NCBI GenBank assembly: GCA_048013815.1
Contig: CM106585.1
Location: 3,410,001 to 3,474,000 of the forward strand
Direction of reading: 5' to 3'
DNA length: 64,000 nt
DNA from: Setoptus koraiensis
Lineage: Eukaryota > Arthropoda
Positions within the stretch are counted from its first letter, which is position 1. Every line of letters starts with the position of its first letter. Shown in pieces: positions 24,733 to 36,600 of the stretch. Under the pieces are notes generated by a model. The model saw only the letters and a list, made by a program, of their open reading frames with translations. It made no database searches and was not told where the DNA came from. Made by a program: the position numbers and the translations under genes.

Positions 24733-25045
24733 CGTCACTTGTGACAGGGGAAGTGGCGCCGCCGTCAGCTGTTGTCCGTCAGCCGCCAACTCTGCCTTCT
24801 CTCAGAGCAGTTCTCTCAGAGCTGCGTGCGGACCGGCGCCGCGCCGCAGCAACAGGTGACCGCTGTCCGGAGAGTCGCAGGCGCGAGGTGTGTGCGAACC
24901 ACGCGGCCAATAAGCCGGATAATGCCGGCCCGTTGTCGACGGTGACATGTGCTGCGTATCTGGCGCATGTCGTGTCCGTTAATGTCGCTCGGCGGCCGCT
25001 CACCTGGTAGCCGGGCCATCGCGGCGTCCAATCTAATTGAGTGTC

Positions 25046-25090
25046 CATATTATATTAGTTATATTATATTAGTCACATTATATTAGTGTG
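25046..25090. repeat. 15-bp AT-rich repeat (ATATTATATTAGTT)
   Basis: Three copies. Confidence 0.8.
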
Positions 25091-25596
25091 TGTGTGGCGA
25101 GTAATTACCTGTGCGTCTGGTCAGTGTGCGTCTGGTCACTGTTGAGCACACACGCACACTGTTATTGTCGTTGTCGGTGTGCGTTGTGTGTTTGTCGGTG
25201 GTCATTGACATGTTGTTGTTGTTGTGTTCACCTGTTGCCGCTGTCAGTTGTTGTCGCTTGTTTGTCGCTTTGCGGCCCGCAAAGCACCTGATACCGGCGC
25301 ACTGATGAGGCGCTGCGCTGCGATGCGCGCCGATCGGCGCGGCGCCGGCGGCCGGCCAAAGGTAAACACGCACACGATACAGTATAATGATAACAGCAAC
25401 ATAATGCATCGGCACAGCACAACACTGGCACAGCGGTTAATGATAACATGATACCGCGGGCACACAATGGCCATAAATGATAGGCCTAATGGTAATATAC
25501 ACCTGTGCACATGTGGTGGCTCTAATAAAAATTGAGCCATTTGTGTGCGCACATAAACACGCCGACTGTCAAGTTGACAGTGTTGCCCCGTTCAAT

Positions 25597-25673
25597 CGGA
25601 CAGTCGAAATTGTCGGACAGTCAAAATTGTCGGACCGTCGAAATTGTCGGACGGTCGAAATTGTCGGACGGTC
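25597..25673. repeat. 17-bp minisatellite (CGGACAGTCGAAATTGT)
   Basis: About 4.5 copies with single-base variants. Confidence 0.9.
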
Positions 25674-25904
25674 GCCCTCACGAGGGTCGCTGTCGCGAGT
25701 GTCGAGCGCCGTCAAGTCGCCGGTCTCAAGTCGAGACTCTCGACGGAGTGTCGTGGCGAGCACATGTGAACACTGTTGTCGCAAAGCCGCACTTAGGGCG
25801 ACCGCCAAATTTAATAATAATCATCATCATTTATGACACAAACACAAATCACGGCCAACAGCAACTTGACACTGTCATGCGACCACCGCTCAACAGGGCC
25901 TCCA

Positions 25905-25984
25905 CACAAGGTGAGTTCGGCACAAGCTGAGATCGGCACAAGGTGAGTTCGGCACTAGGTGAGATCGACACTGGGTGAGATCGG
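25905..25984. repeat. 16-bp minisatellite (CACAAGGTGAGTTCGG)
   Basis: Five copies. Each carries a GGTGAG word that imitates a splice donor, a warning for gene predictors. Confidence 0.9.
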
Positions 25985-26144
25985 GAGCGCGACATGGCGG
26001 CCGTGTTTGTTGTCGCCCGTGCGTTTGTGTGTTGCGTTTGTGCGTTGCGGCCGTCGCTGCGGCCGGCCGGCCGCAGCCAGGCGCAAGTGCCACAAGTGGG
26101 CGTGCAGTTCACACTCGAGCTCGGACGCGCAGCGCGATGGCGAA

Positions 26145-26240
26145 ACTCGAATGCGAAACTCGAATTTGAATTCGAAACTTGAATTCGAAGCGCGAATGGG
26201 AATGCGAATGCGAATGCGAAGCGCGATGGCGAACGCGAAA
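26145..26240. repeat. 6-12 bp repeat (GAAACTCGAATGC)
   Basis: Irregular repeats of CGAAACTCGAAT and GCGAAT over about 95 bases. Confidence 0.7.
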
Positions 26241-26523
26241 CTCTGATTCGAAACGCCACTGCGAAACTCGAAGCGAGCCTCGAATATAGCAGTCGATGCA
26301 GTATCATTCGCAGCGCGAATATGAGCACATGACGAAACTCGACGAAACACGAAGCATGGGAATTGCAAGGGCCGCTCATTTTCTCCCACAAGCCAATGCC
26401 AACTTGCTGCCCCTATCCGTGGCTGTGTCCGAGCCGACAAATAGAGTCGCAGACACCGTGCGCTCACTCCACTCTGTGATTCATTCTCTGGCGAGCTGCA
26501 CATTCAAACAAGCCCCGGCGAGT

Positions 26524-26571
26524 CTGTCCGACGCTCACTGTCCGACGCTCACTGTCCGACGCTCACTGTCT
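26524..26571. repeat. 14-bp minisatellite (CTGTCCGACGCTCA)
   Basis: Three exact copies plus a partial copy. Confidence 0.9.
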
Positions 26572-27101
26572 GATACGGTGATACCACAATGGTATGACAT
26601 GTCTGTCGGATCAGTTGAACTGGTCGAATCCACTGAGTTGGTCGGATCTGCTGAATGGCGCGGCGGCCAGTGGGACCCGCGCCGCGATCGTGCCAAGCAG
26701 CGGCACACAACATGCTAATTAAGGCGAGCGAACTGCATTGGCGGCGACAGGATCCGGCCGGAGCGCGCTCCTACGAGCAGAGTCAGCTGACAGTTATCCC
26801 ACAAGAGCGAGTGTGAGACAAGTTGGCGCTTTGCTCATCGGCCGCTCCCACCTCTGGCAGTGCGATTTCCGAATGTGCAATTTCTGGCAGTGCGCCCGGC
26901 GAGGGACACCCGAGAGGGAACCAACGAGTGGCCGCACGAGGGGTCTTGTCAGCGTGCTCGCTCGAGCGCATTTAATCACGTTCGATCGCATTCGATTGTG
27001 AGCACATTCATTTGGACTGGGCACATTCAGTGGGATCGATCACATTGGGTCGAATTGAGCGCTTGAGATCGAGCAAGTTTGCGTGCAGAGCTGCCCAAAT
27101 C

Positions 27102-27172
27102 GACCAACAACGACCCACAACAACCCAACAACAACCCGCAACAACCCACATTAACCCACAACAACTCACAAT
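27102..27172. repeat. ACAACCC repeat
   Basis: About seven irregular copies of CAACAACCCA-like units. Confidence 0.7.
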
Positions 27173-27309
27173 GAGCACGTCTCAGATCGCTCCATCATAA
27201 TAATCATAATTCCGTCGGTTCGCACGCGCACATTGTTGCACGAGCAGCGAGTTGTTGCGGCTTGTTGTTCATTCGGCTATTTGTGGCCAGTCGAGATGAG
27301 TGGCCACAA

Positions 27310-27395
27310 GATCAGTGAATTCAGCCGAGATCAGTGGATTGAGCCGAGATCAGTGGATTGAGCCGAGATCAGCGGATTGGGCCGAGATCAGCGGA
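27310..27395. repeat. 19-bp minisatellite (GATCAGTGGATTGAGCCGA)
   Basis: About 4.5 copies. Confidence 0.9.
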
Positions 27396-28353
27396 GGCGC
27401 AGCACATCATGAGCAGCGAGTGATACTAGTAATTGGGCGGCGCACACACTTTGATGCCGGCCGCTTGCATGATCACTGACCAGTGGTCAGCTTGCCCACA
27501 AGCAGTGTCCGCGGCGGTGTCCGTGGCGGCGTGCGTGGCGGCGCGGCTTGTGCTCGGCTCACAAGCTGGTGTGAGAGATACATGAGAGAGCGTGGACAGT
27601 GGCGAGTTATTTACTTTCTCCGCCGGCTCGACAAGTGGAGCGCGACACAACACGCTTATTTGCGGCCGGTATCTATCAATTGCTATAATTCAATTGCAAA
27701 CAATTGATCCTTTCGCCGCACTTCTCTAGCCGGACTGGGCCGAACCGGGCCGAACTTGTTTGGCCGAACTTGCTTCTCGGGCCGGCCGGCCGATGATTGG
27801 CACTGCGATCATTTGTTGTTGAGAGTTGAGTGAGTCGCGGATGCAACTCAAAACAGCCGGCCGCTGTCGGTTGCCGGTCGGCGGTTGGCGGCTCGCAGTT
27901 GGCAGTTCGCAGTTCGCAGAGAATTTCTCTCTGAGAGAAGAACGTGATTGTGTTCAGTGGAGCACATTCTCACAATCATCTCTCAATTGTGTGATTGTTT
28001 GATTGGAGTGACCTGTGCAGTGAGAGCTCTCACAGCGCTCACACGGGGCATAATTGAATTATGTCGCCAGCGCCAGCGGTGCTTTGATGTCGCTCTCAAT
28101 GGACGCTCACCGGCCGCTCAGCGACATGTCAGAGGCCCGACAAAGTGCACAACACGACAGTCTATAATGACACGACCGACGATAATATTGTGCGAGAGAT
28201 GGCACATAATCGATAACAAGCGACCAACAACAACAACGACAGCGGCAACAACGACAACAACAAGTTGTTACTCTTGTTCACACACGCAACGCGCACAATG
28301 AGATGACTATCTGTGACTCGATTGATTGCTCGCCGATGGTCGCCCGCTCTCGC

Positions 28354-28408
28354 CAACGGTCGGCCAACGTTCGGCCAATGGTTGGCCAATGGTCAGCAAA
28401 TGGTTGCC
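28354..28408. repeat. About 12-bp repeat (TTGGCCAATGGT)
   Basis: Four to five diverged copies. Confidence 0.65.
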
Positions 28409-29076
28409 GCCTTGATCGCACGAGCAATATAATTTTATTGGACAGTCGCACTTGTTCGTTACATTTGGCACCTAGCGGCCGCTTTTGTTTGCGAGCGCAC
28501 AATAACTGATACGTGTGTAAATGCATCGCGTGCGACATGATCGCTGCGTGCGCGATTGAGCGAGTGACGGGCCGGTTATTCGTGCACAATCGCATTTACG
28601 GCCCAAATGGGCTCGGCAGGGCGGCGTGCACAAATCACGGCAGAGATGCGACCAAAATGCGCCTTTTCACGTGCTCGCCACTCGATTGACGGGCTTATCT
28701 CGGCCGGTCTCATGCGAGTGGTCACTCAACTGTCAAGTGCGGCCGCAGAGCCACAACGAGCGCGGCCAGCGACGCGGCCGCAACCTTGAGCCGGGCGTCG
28801 GGCTCACAGGGCCTGTGAGTGTTGAGCCGAGCATCGGCTGACAAGGCCTGTGAGCATTGGGCTGAGCATTGATCGGGACCCGGCGCGCATCGCACACAAA
28901 TCAGAGCTCGCAGGCACTCGAATGATTCGAGTCGAACGACAGAGCGACAACCGGACAGCGACGGGCCGTTTGACGGGCAACAGGCGCACGAGAGCTGCTC
29001 GGCGAACCGGCGGCCATCGCGCCGCGTCCAGGCGAGCGCAATCGAACGCGCAACGAAAGCGGCGAGCGAAACAGGA

Positions 29077-29152
29077 CGAAACCGAGGCAGACATAGGGCG
29101 AAACCGAGGCAGACATAGGGCGAAAATGAGGCAGACGTAGGGCGAAAACGGG
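29077..29152. repeat. 22-bp minisatellite (CGAAACCGAGGCAGACATAG)
   Basis: About 3.4 copies. Confidence 0.88.
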
Positions 29153-29863
29153 GAGGCAAAAATGTAAATTGTGCAAATCAAATATTGATCTAGATAAGCA
29201 GCCCGCTCTCGGCTTGTCGGCCGCTCGACTTGTCAGCCTGTCGGGCCGGCTCGTCAGGTAGCCGCGCCGGCATGCCGGCGACCGCGTCGATGCCAACTGG
29301 GCCGATTGTGTGCGCTGCCGGCGCTCAAGAATCGATCATCTGAATAAACACTTGTGGATCCGCGGCCGATTGTGTTGACTGATAAAAGTCGACAGTCGGT
29401 TTATTTCGGGCCGGACAGACGCAGCCGAGAGGCGCAGCAGCCGACGGCAGAGGGCACCGAAAGGTAAAAAAGTCAACTGATCGCAATCTGTCCAAGTGCC
29501 TCCGACGAGAGCGCCCGAAATGATAAATAATCGATTGTGTGCCTTTGGCCGATGTTTGTCTTGCGTTCGCCTATTGACTCGCCTGCCGACTGGCAACATT
29601 GGTCGTCGAGCGTCGATGCCGCTGCGACCGCAACGCGCCACTTGCGGCCGCCGGTGCCCGTCGCGCCCGTCGCGTCCGTTGCGCCCGTCGCGCCAGCCCG
29701 AGTTGCCGCGCGGAGCGCCAAGCAGATAATGATCGCAGATTCTGGTGCGTGTTTGCTCGGCTGAACAAACAAAGCCAGCTCGTGCCGTCACACGGCGCCG
29801 ATCACGGACAGGTCACTGCAGTATCGCACCGTCTGCGATATTACCGTTCCTGCGCAGCCAGTC

Positions 29864-29917
29864 GGCAGCCGAGGCAAGAGGCAGCCGAGGCAAGAGGCAG
29901 CCGAGGCAAGAGGCAGC
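29864..29917. repeat. 16-bp minisatellite (GGCAGCCGAGGCAAGA)
   Basis: Three exact copies plus a partial fourth. Confidence 0.9.
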
Positions 29918-30656
29918 AGGGACAGGCCCCCGACTGGCCCGGCGACGGCCGTAATTGAATCGCGGTCATTATGCGATGTTCGTGCCAGCTACGTGTGCAT
30001 ACGTATCATGATCCCGACTGTCGCCGCGCGCTCCGCATGGGACCCGCGGCCGCGCACCTGAGCGCGTTTGTGGGCACTGCGCGCTGTGTGTGGCGCTGGG
30101 GGTCTTGCGATCGTCACAATGCCATGGATTAGGCAGCTATCAATAACGGACAAGCGCGACAACCACAACAATGACAACCGAAATCCAATTAAGCACCCAA
30201 CCGCTGCGTGGCTGGTGGTCAGCGGGCCGCATTGTCCGCCGTGGCTCTTTGTCCGGCGTCGCTCAGCTTGCCCGCGTGCGTCGATCGGCCGATCGGTTCC
30301 ATCGGTTCCGAGGCTCGCAGCGGCTCGCAGTCTGTGAGTCACAGAGGCTCGCAGAGGCTCGCTGAGTCCGGCGTGTCCGTCGGCTGGCAGGCAAACACAC
30401 ACTGAGTTGTTTGTTTGCCTGCGAACAATCATCACCGTCAGCGAATGCCACAGACAGAATGGAGAGTGTCGGCCGGCGCACAGTTAGCGGCCGCCGGTGC
30501 CCGCTGCTCGCCCGGCGGCTCGAAACGGGCGCATGAATTGATTTTTTTCTGGTTGTTGTCGTCTGTTGTTAAGATGAAACTATTTTTATTATTTTATTAC
30601 TCAAACATGACCACACATTCTCCGCTGCACAATTGGCCGCTTTCCGTTGCTGGCCA

Positions 30657-30722
30657 GCGCCAACAACAGCGCCAACAACGACAACAGCGCCAACAGCGAC
30701 CACGACAACAGCAACAACGTTT
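30657..30722. repeat. Irregular CAACAGCGC repeat
   Basis: Six to seven copies of a 9-12 bp unit. Confidence 0.75.
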
Positions 30723-33128
30723 ATCCATTTAGCCGGGCATTGTTTTGGTCAGTGTGGCAACGTCATTGTGCGGCCAGTGGCGGCCGAACCGGTGGCGCTG
30801 GCTGTGGCGTCAATTGTGCGCGTTCCAGCAATGCAATTATATACAAAAAGTATATACTAAAGTACAGCAAGCAAGCAACAATTGTTGTGAGTCTGCAATT
30901 GTGTGTGTGGCATGTACATGCTAAATAGAATCGAACAACAATCAATAGCCGGGCCAGGGATAAATTCAATTCAATTAATAAACAATCAATTGATTGCTCG
31001 GCACGATGACTTCTGCCTCGGTGGTCCGATCCGCCAACTTGACACGAACGCTGCAGCACCAACGCCACCAATATCAACACAATGCCAGTGCCAGTGCCAG
31101 CACAATTGCAATCGAGAAACAATCGTACGGATGACTTTCCAATTTAATCTTTCGTCATTTCGTCAGTAAGTCATCTTTTCGACAGCACTGACAATTTGTA
31201 CGATTCTCGCTTTGTTTGTAAGCACTTGCAGCAGCAGCAGCCACTGCAGCAGCTTGCTTAAATATAAATAAATTCCATTGTATATGCAAATGGCTCTTGT
31301 CACTGCCAACGCGGGGGTCAATGCGAACAGATTGTTTACCTTCACCTGGTCGGCTGCTGGCCAACAACAATCGGTGTTGACAAGTGAACAAACAAACAAG
31401 CAAGCAGCACTGGACATTCCTTGGCGCTGTCCATTGCTCACCATTATTATCATCATTATCATTACCATTTGTGCGAGTGTTTGCTCTTGAGACTTGAGCC
31501 AGTCGTAGTGTTAGTATTGGCGAATCATCATCAACAACAACAAATGATTCCATGTTCCTCCTATCGTCTATTAGTGCGACCGAATATGCATGCCAGCAAA
31601 TCAAACAAGCTGCTCGTCTGCCGGTTAAGAGGCTAACAAGCTAACAGCGAACAGGCCAGACGATATCGCAGCCAGCAAACCGTCAACAGTAGGCACAAGT
31701 GCGTGTGTAAGTCAACAAGTGCGAGCACAAATATAACAATCATTTGTTGATTTGTCCGGCGCTCTTGTCTGACTTTCTTGGCTGGCTGGCTGGCGGGCTG
31801 CTTGTCGGGCCGCTCGTCGGGCCGGCTGGCTTAGTCACCGATTGCCATTTCTACCAAATAGCCACCACTCGTTGCTTGTTGTAACGCAGCCACATTACAT
31901 GCCAGTGCATGGCTGGCAAACGTAGAGATGAGCACCGATAGTGATTCATTGGAACATCATCATCTTTTCATAGTGGCATACGATACGCAATCATGCCAAT
32001 GGCACGGCAATAATTCAAGTTCGCCATCGAGCCGCTGCGTAAAGATGATATTGGAATATTATGTTATAATAACGACCATTGTAATAGTAGTCGGACCATT
32101 ACAATGGTTATTACAATAATAATGATTGCCATTCGCAAATCGCAACTCGCAACTCGCTCTGCGCCAGCAATCATGGTAATATTAGTGGTCGAAATGTCTT
32201 CGTCTGCTCCTTACAAAGTCACTGCTGCTGCTGCCGATGATGATGATGGTTGCCGAAAACGCAACCCGCCGAGTCGCTAGCAACCGACTGAGAGATGTTT
32301 GCGGTTGCTGATAATGACCAATAATGAGAGACACAAACAGACAGGGGATGCTGCTCACTTGCAACGCTTATTTTCAAACTTCACATTACGCAATCATGCA
32401 GCAATCACCGGCATCGAGCAACAGGTGGAATAAATTGAATTGATAATGATAACAATTGTGGAGGCGGATGTGAGTGTGTGATCGATGGCGCAACAGTAGT
32501 GATATCCTGCTTTTATCCAATTACTGTTGCAACTATTATTGTAGTTATTGTTGTTTTTGTTGTTGTTGTTGTTGTTGCGGTTGTTGTTGTTGACTTTGGC
32601 CACTGTCTTACTGGCAATTGTTGATTTTATCGCCCATTACTGCGCTCCCCGACGGCACAGCCCAAACACTGTTTGGAACGACTACCCAACGATACCCTTA
32701 CAGTCCCGCAACCGTGCCCATGCGATACCTGGACCTGGGCCTCGGATTAGCCGGATGTTCCACAATGTTTAGGCTAATACGTGGTCATATAGGAATACAT
32801 GCACCTATTGATCAGGTAGATATTTTATGGTCATGTACAGGTGTATTCATGTGTGAATATGTGTTTGGAAAATGTCAGAATGTGTCACTGGGTGCGATTC
32901 CAATGCCATAGCTTCACAATCAAGCGCTGGTGAAAGCGCTGCCAAACTTTGGCAGCCAAGTCACTATGGCAAAGTGTGAGTTGGCGCAAGGGAATGGAGC
33001 TGCGCCGAGCAGCGTTCGAATATTGCGGACAGCGCCGATCTTCGAACATTGTGAACATTGGTCCATGTTCGAATGTGGCCAGTGCGCATGCGCGCCACAA
33101 CAAGCAAAACAGGAATGGCTGGCAATGG

Positions 33129-33158
33129 TGCGTGTGTGTGTGTGTGTGAGTGTGTGTG
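33129..33158. repeat. GT microsatellite, interrupted
   Basis: About 14 GT units with one GA interruption, some 470 bases upstream of the Toll A start codon. Confidence 0.9.
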
Positions 33159-33299
33159 AACTGAATTGGATGGTGCTTGCAAGTGGCAACGAACAAAAAC
33201 ATTTATTTGTTGTTTACGCTTCAAACGAGCAGCATCGCCAAACGCGCACAGACACACACTCTCAAGAAATCGAACATTTGGTCGTCTTGTGTTCTACAC

Positions 33300-33366
33300 A
33301 ATCGAATCATCATCAGTGAAAATCGAATCATCAGTGAAAATCGAATTATCAGTTAAAATCGAATTT
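33300..33366. repeat. 18-bp array near the Toll A promoter
   Basis: About 3.5 copies of GAAAATCGAATCATCAGT end some 55 bases upstream of the candidate TATA box. They could act as repeated regulatory sites, but no known site is recognised. Confidence 0.85.
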
Positions 33367-33422
33367 GAACTGGCCAGTTTCTCGAACAGTTTATTTCGTC
33401 CAATTTAATTAATTATAATTAT

Positions 33423-33429
33423 TATATAA
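33423..33429 (+). promoter_or_regulatory. Candidate TATA box of Toll gene A
   Basis: TATATAA lies about 200 bases upstream of the start codon in an AT-rich stretch, just downstream of an 18-bp tandem array. A transcription start near 33455 would give a 5' leader of about 170 nt. No other core element was identified, so this is a weak call. Confidence 0.3.
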
Positions 33430-33504
33430 CTTAGAAGCGCAGAAGAATCGACCATCAATTATCGCAAGCACGGCCAAAGTGAACAACGAAACGATTCACG
33501 ATTT

Positions 33505-33596
33505 ATGAAAAGCGAAAATTTGCATTTGAAAACAGTGACAAAATGTCCGAATGCAGACCAACCGACAGCACACTAATTACACATAATAAGCGATAG
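33505..33596 (+). promoter_or_regulatory. Two overlapping upstream ORFs in the Toll A leader
   Basis: An ATG at 33505 opens 23 codons ending at 33576. A second ATG at 33543, in another frame, opens 17 codons ending at 33596. Both stop before the Toll start at 33627. If the leader is transcribed from the nearby TATA box, these could lower translation. Whether they are used is unknown. Confidence 0.35.
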
Positions 33597-33626
33597 AACA
33601 AGAGAAGAAGGCAAACAGCAAAAGAA

Positions 33627-36600
33627 ATGAAAATAATGTTCATCTATTACTATCATCGTGTCAAAATGCCAACCAAAATGAAACAGATCACGCCGACGGG
33701 GCAACTGACGATGTTGTTGCTCACGTTGCTGCTGCAGCAAGCATGCACAGTCGCCACGAATACAAACAAAGTGATAATAATTAATTATGTAAATACCACA
33801 ACCACAAGCACCACCGCCAACACAATAGCCACAACAATGGCCGACAGCAACAGCCCGCCAACAAGTGAATTATTATCGACGACCAATGACACAAACGAGT
33901 CGCCGTCGTCGCTGCCTCATGTAAATGTAAAGCCCCTTCAAAAGATCAATGTGCTAGAATTGGATCAACAATTGACGCCAGCCGTGATAGAGAAATATTT
34001 CTCTCAATCAATAGAATTGTTTGATGTGAGCGGAAACAGATTCACCTCGTTGCCTAAAGACTTGTTTTGTCCGCTGTCGAACGAGGTGAAATTACTCAAT
34101 TTGTCGCACAATTCTCTAAGTGCGTTCGACTTTTTGGGTCTGATATCGCAATCTGGTCAATTATGTTTGAGCGAATTACAAACACTAGATATGAGCTTTA
34201 ATGAGTTAACAAAATTGCCAGCCACCGGTGTTGCCACATTGCACAATCTACAATCACTGCGCCTGGATCACAACAGAATAGACGCCATCGACGAGCTAGC
34301 GTTGTCGTCGCTGACTAAATTGACTCATTTGGACCTGAGCCACAATAGATTGCATCAATTGCCATTGCGTGTCTTCCAAAAATTAGAATTAATGATCTAT
34401 TTAAAATTGGATCATAATCAATTAGTGCAATCAATGACATCCACCCTACTGACGGGAATGCCAGCATTGCAAATGATCAATTTAAGTCATAACAGTATAA
34501 GCGACATCAGCGAGCAAACATTTGTCGATAAAATCAATCTCACACTGGTTGATCTCTCACACAATCAATTGGCAACGTTGAAGAGGGATTCGTTGCGGAT
34601 AACAAGGTAAGACCACGCTCCCATTACTAATATGCTCTCGTGCTGCAAATTCTCAGGCAACATGTATCAATCGTGATGATAATATTAATTGTATCGACAA
34701 TAATTCTCATTTTACAGATTGAAACACACCACCGGCTTCAGACATCGTCACCATCACAATGGAGAGTATGCTGGCCTTGCACCCTCATTCAGACCTTCAC
34801 CAATCAGTGAGTTCCTATTGTCATCAAATCCATTCATCTGTGATTGCAATCTAGAGTGGCTGAAGAAAATCAATTCCGACACAAACAACCAACATCATCA
34901 CAATCACATCCATGTCCGTCAGCCAACTCAAGACGACGACCTCATGCTCCGTGATCAAGCGCCTTCAGAGTCAGATCTCTCTAGCGCCCTGTCTCACAAT
35001 TCTATGTATAATCCCGCAATGATTGAAGCCAAGAATCGTCCTAAGATTGTAAATCCAGCAGAAAACAACGATAATCTAACGCCAGCCCTAATATCGTCCC
35101 CATCGTCGCTAGAATTAGCGAATGCTAAGTTGCAACAATCAAGAAGCCACCATCAAACAATTCAGCCATCTTCGTTATCGAGTCAACCAGTTGTCACTAA
35201 TCAGTACGGTCGAGTTGCAGATCTAGATCTCATCAAATGCACACCTTCGTTTCAACGTCACAGCTCTATTGTGCACCAGCAGCAGCAGTCGCCATCTAGC
35301 GGCCATCATAGTCAACATAGGAAGATAGATTTAGTTAGTGCCAATTCTTCAAATTTTCTATGCAAATACAAAACTCATTGCTTTGCCTTGTGCCAGTGTT
35401 GTGAATTTGATGCCTGTGATTGTGAAATGATGTGCCCCGACAATTGTACCTGTTACTATGATCAAACATTGCAAACAAATATTGTCGATTGCTCGGCCCA
35501 CAACTACACCACCATACCCTCAAGAATACCCATGGATGTAACTGCTCTCTTTTTAGATGGCAACAACATAACATCATTGACACCTCACACTTTCATCGGC
35601 AGAAGGAATATGAAGTCGTTGTATCTGAATTCGTCCCATATTCATGTGATATCTAACAGAACGTTCAACGGTTTAACAGAATTGCAAACTCTACACCTGC
35701 ATCACAATCAATTGCAACAGTTGCAAGGGTATGAGTTTGAATCGTTGCCTCAATTACAGCGTCTGTACCTTCAACACAACAAGCTGACATTCATATCGAA
35801 TCAAACTTTCATCAATCTACGCTCATTGGAGATACTTGACATTAGTCACAATCGTTTGACATCAGCCAGATTGGATTTATTTTGGTCTTTGGGTCACCAC
35901 AATGTTAGACTGCGTCAGTTGTCGCTGAGCCACAATTGGTGGTCGTGTCAATGCGAGCTGTACAAGGAATTTAGGAGTCTAATCAAGCAAAAACTGATTG
36001 GTCATGTTAACATAGTAGACAGACAATACTTGCGCTGCTACTACAACTCAACAACTATGGGCCCGTTGCTGTTGGCCGATTCTTCTTCTCAACAGCAGCA
36101 GTTGCAGCATCAAGGTCTCACCGCAATTAATACTATCAATCAGTGCAGTCAAGAACCGACTGACTTCGACAGCTCAGAAATGAATCCTGCCCCTCCAACC
36201 ATATCGCCATTCAACCCATTGATTGATGAAGATATTATATCTACCTTAAATATTGATAGTCAATTACCTGATGTTCGATCACCCATGCAGCAAGCGGCTA
36301 AAAGCACTAATTATGCAACCACTGACTCGAGCGGCATCTATAGCAACAGCCAGTCGATGCCGGGTCATTCCAAGATGATCAATCAACCATCTCTATCTGA
36401 TCACACACTCTATGATCCTGCCCTCAAAGAAGTTAATGGTCACATCCAGCTCACATCTCCTACATCGATTCTTTCCAAGACTTCCGATATGAGACCATCA
36501 ACGACAACAACAAATAATCAAACGGCCCCACTGTCAACGACTTCATTAATACTTGTGCCGTCATGTTTGATCGTATTAATGACCCTTGTGGTCCTCATTT

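Larger units (their letters stand above)
20001..33299. other. Non-genic tract upstream of Toll gene A
   Basis: No gene can be supported. It continues the GC-rich minisatellite landscape to about 30.5 kb, then becomes gradually AT-richer towards Toll gene A. The stretch 32.6-32.9 kb is free of repeats and open in one frame on the plus strand (32618-32911), but its product has no recognisable motif. Confidence 0.55.

Noticed and set aside
25905-25984. Regular GGTGAG words resembling splice donors
   Set aside because: They belong to a 16-bp tandem array and no exons adjoin them.
34608-34610. Stop codon at the end of the first Toll frame, considered as a pseudogene break
   Set aside because: The stop lies inside a GTAAGA donor, and the protein resumes in frame after a normal acceptor 111 bases on, in both copies.
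35335-35583. Open frame antisense to Toll gene A exon 2 (and 50421-50621 in B)
   Set aside because: It is a shadow of the coding strand; the plus strand carries the conserved cysteine cluster.
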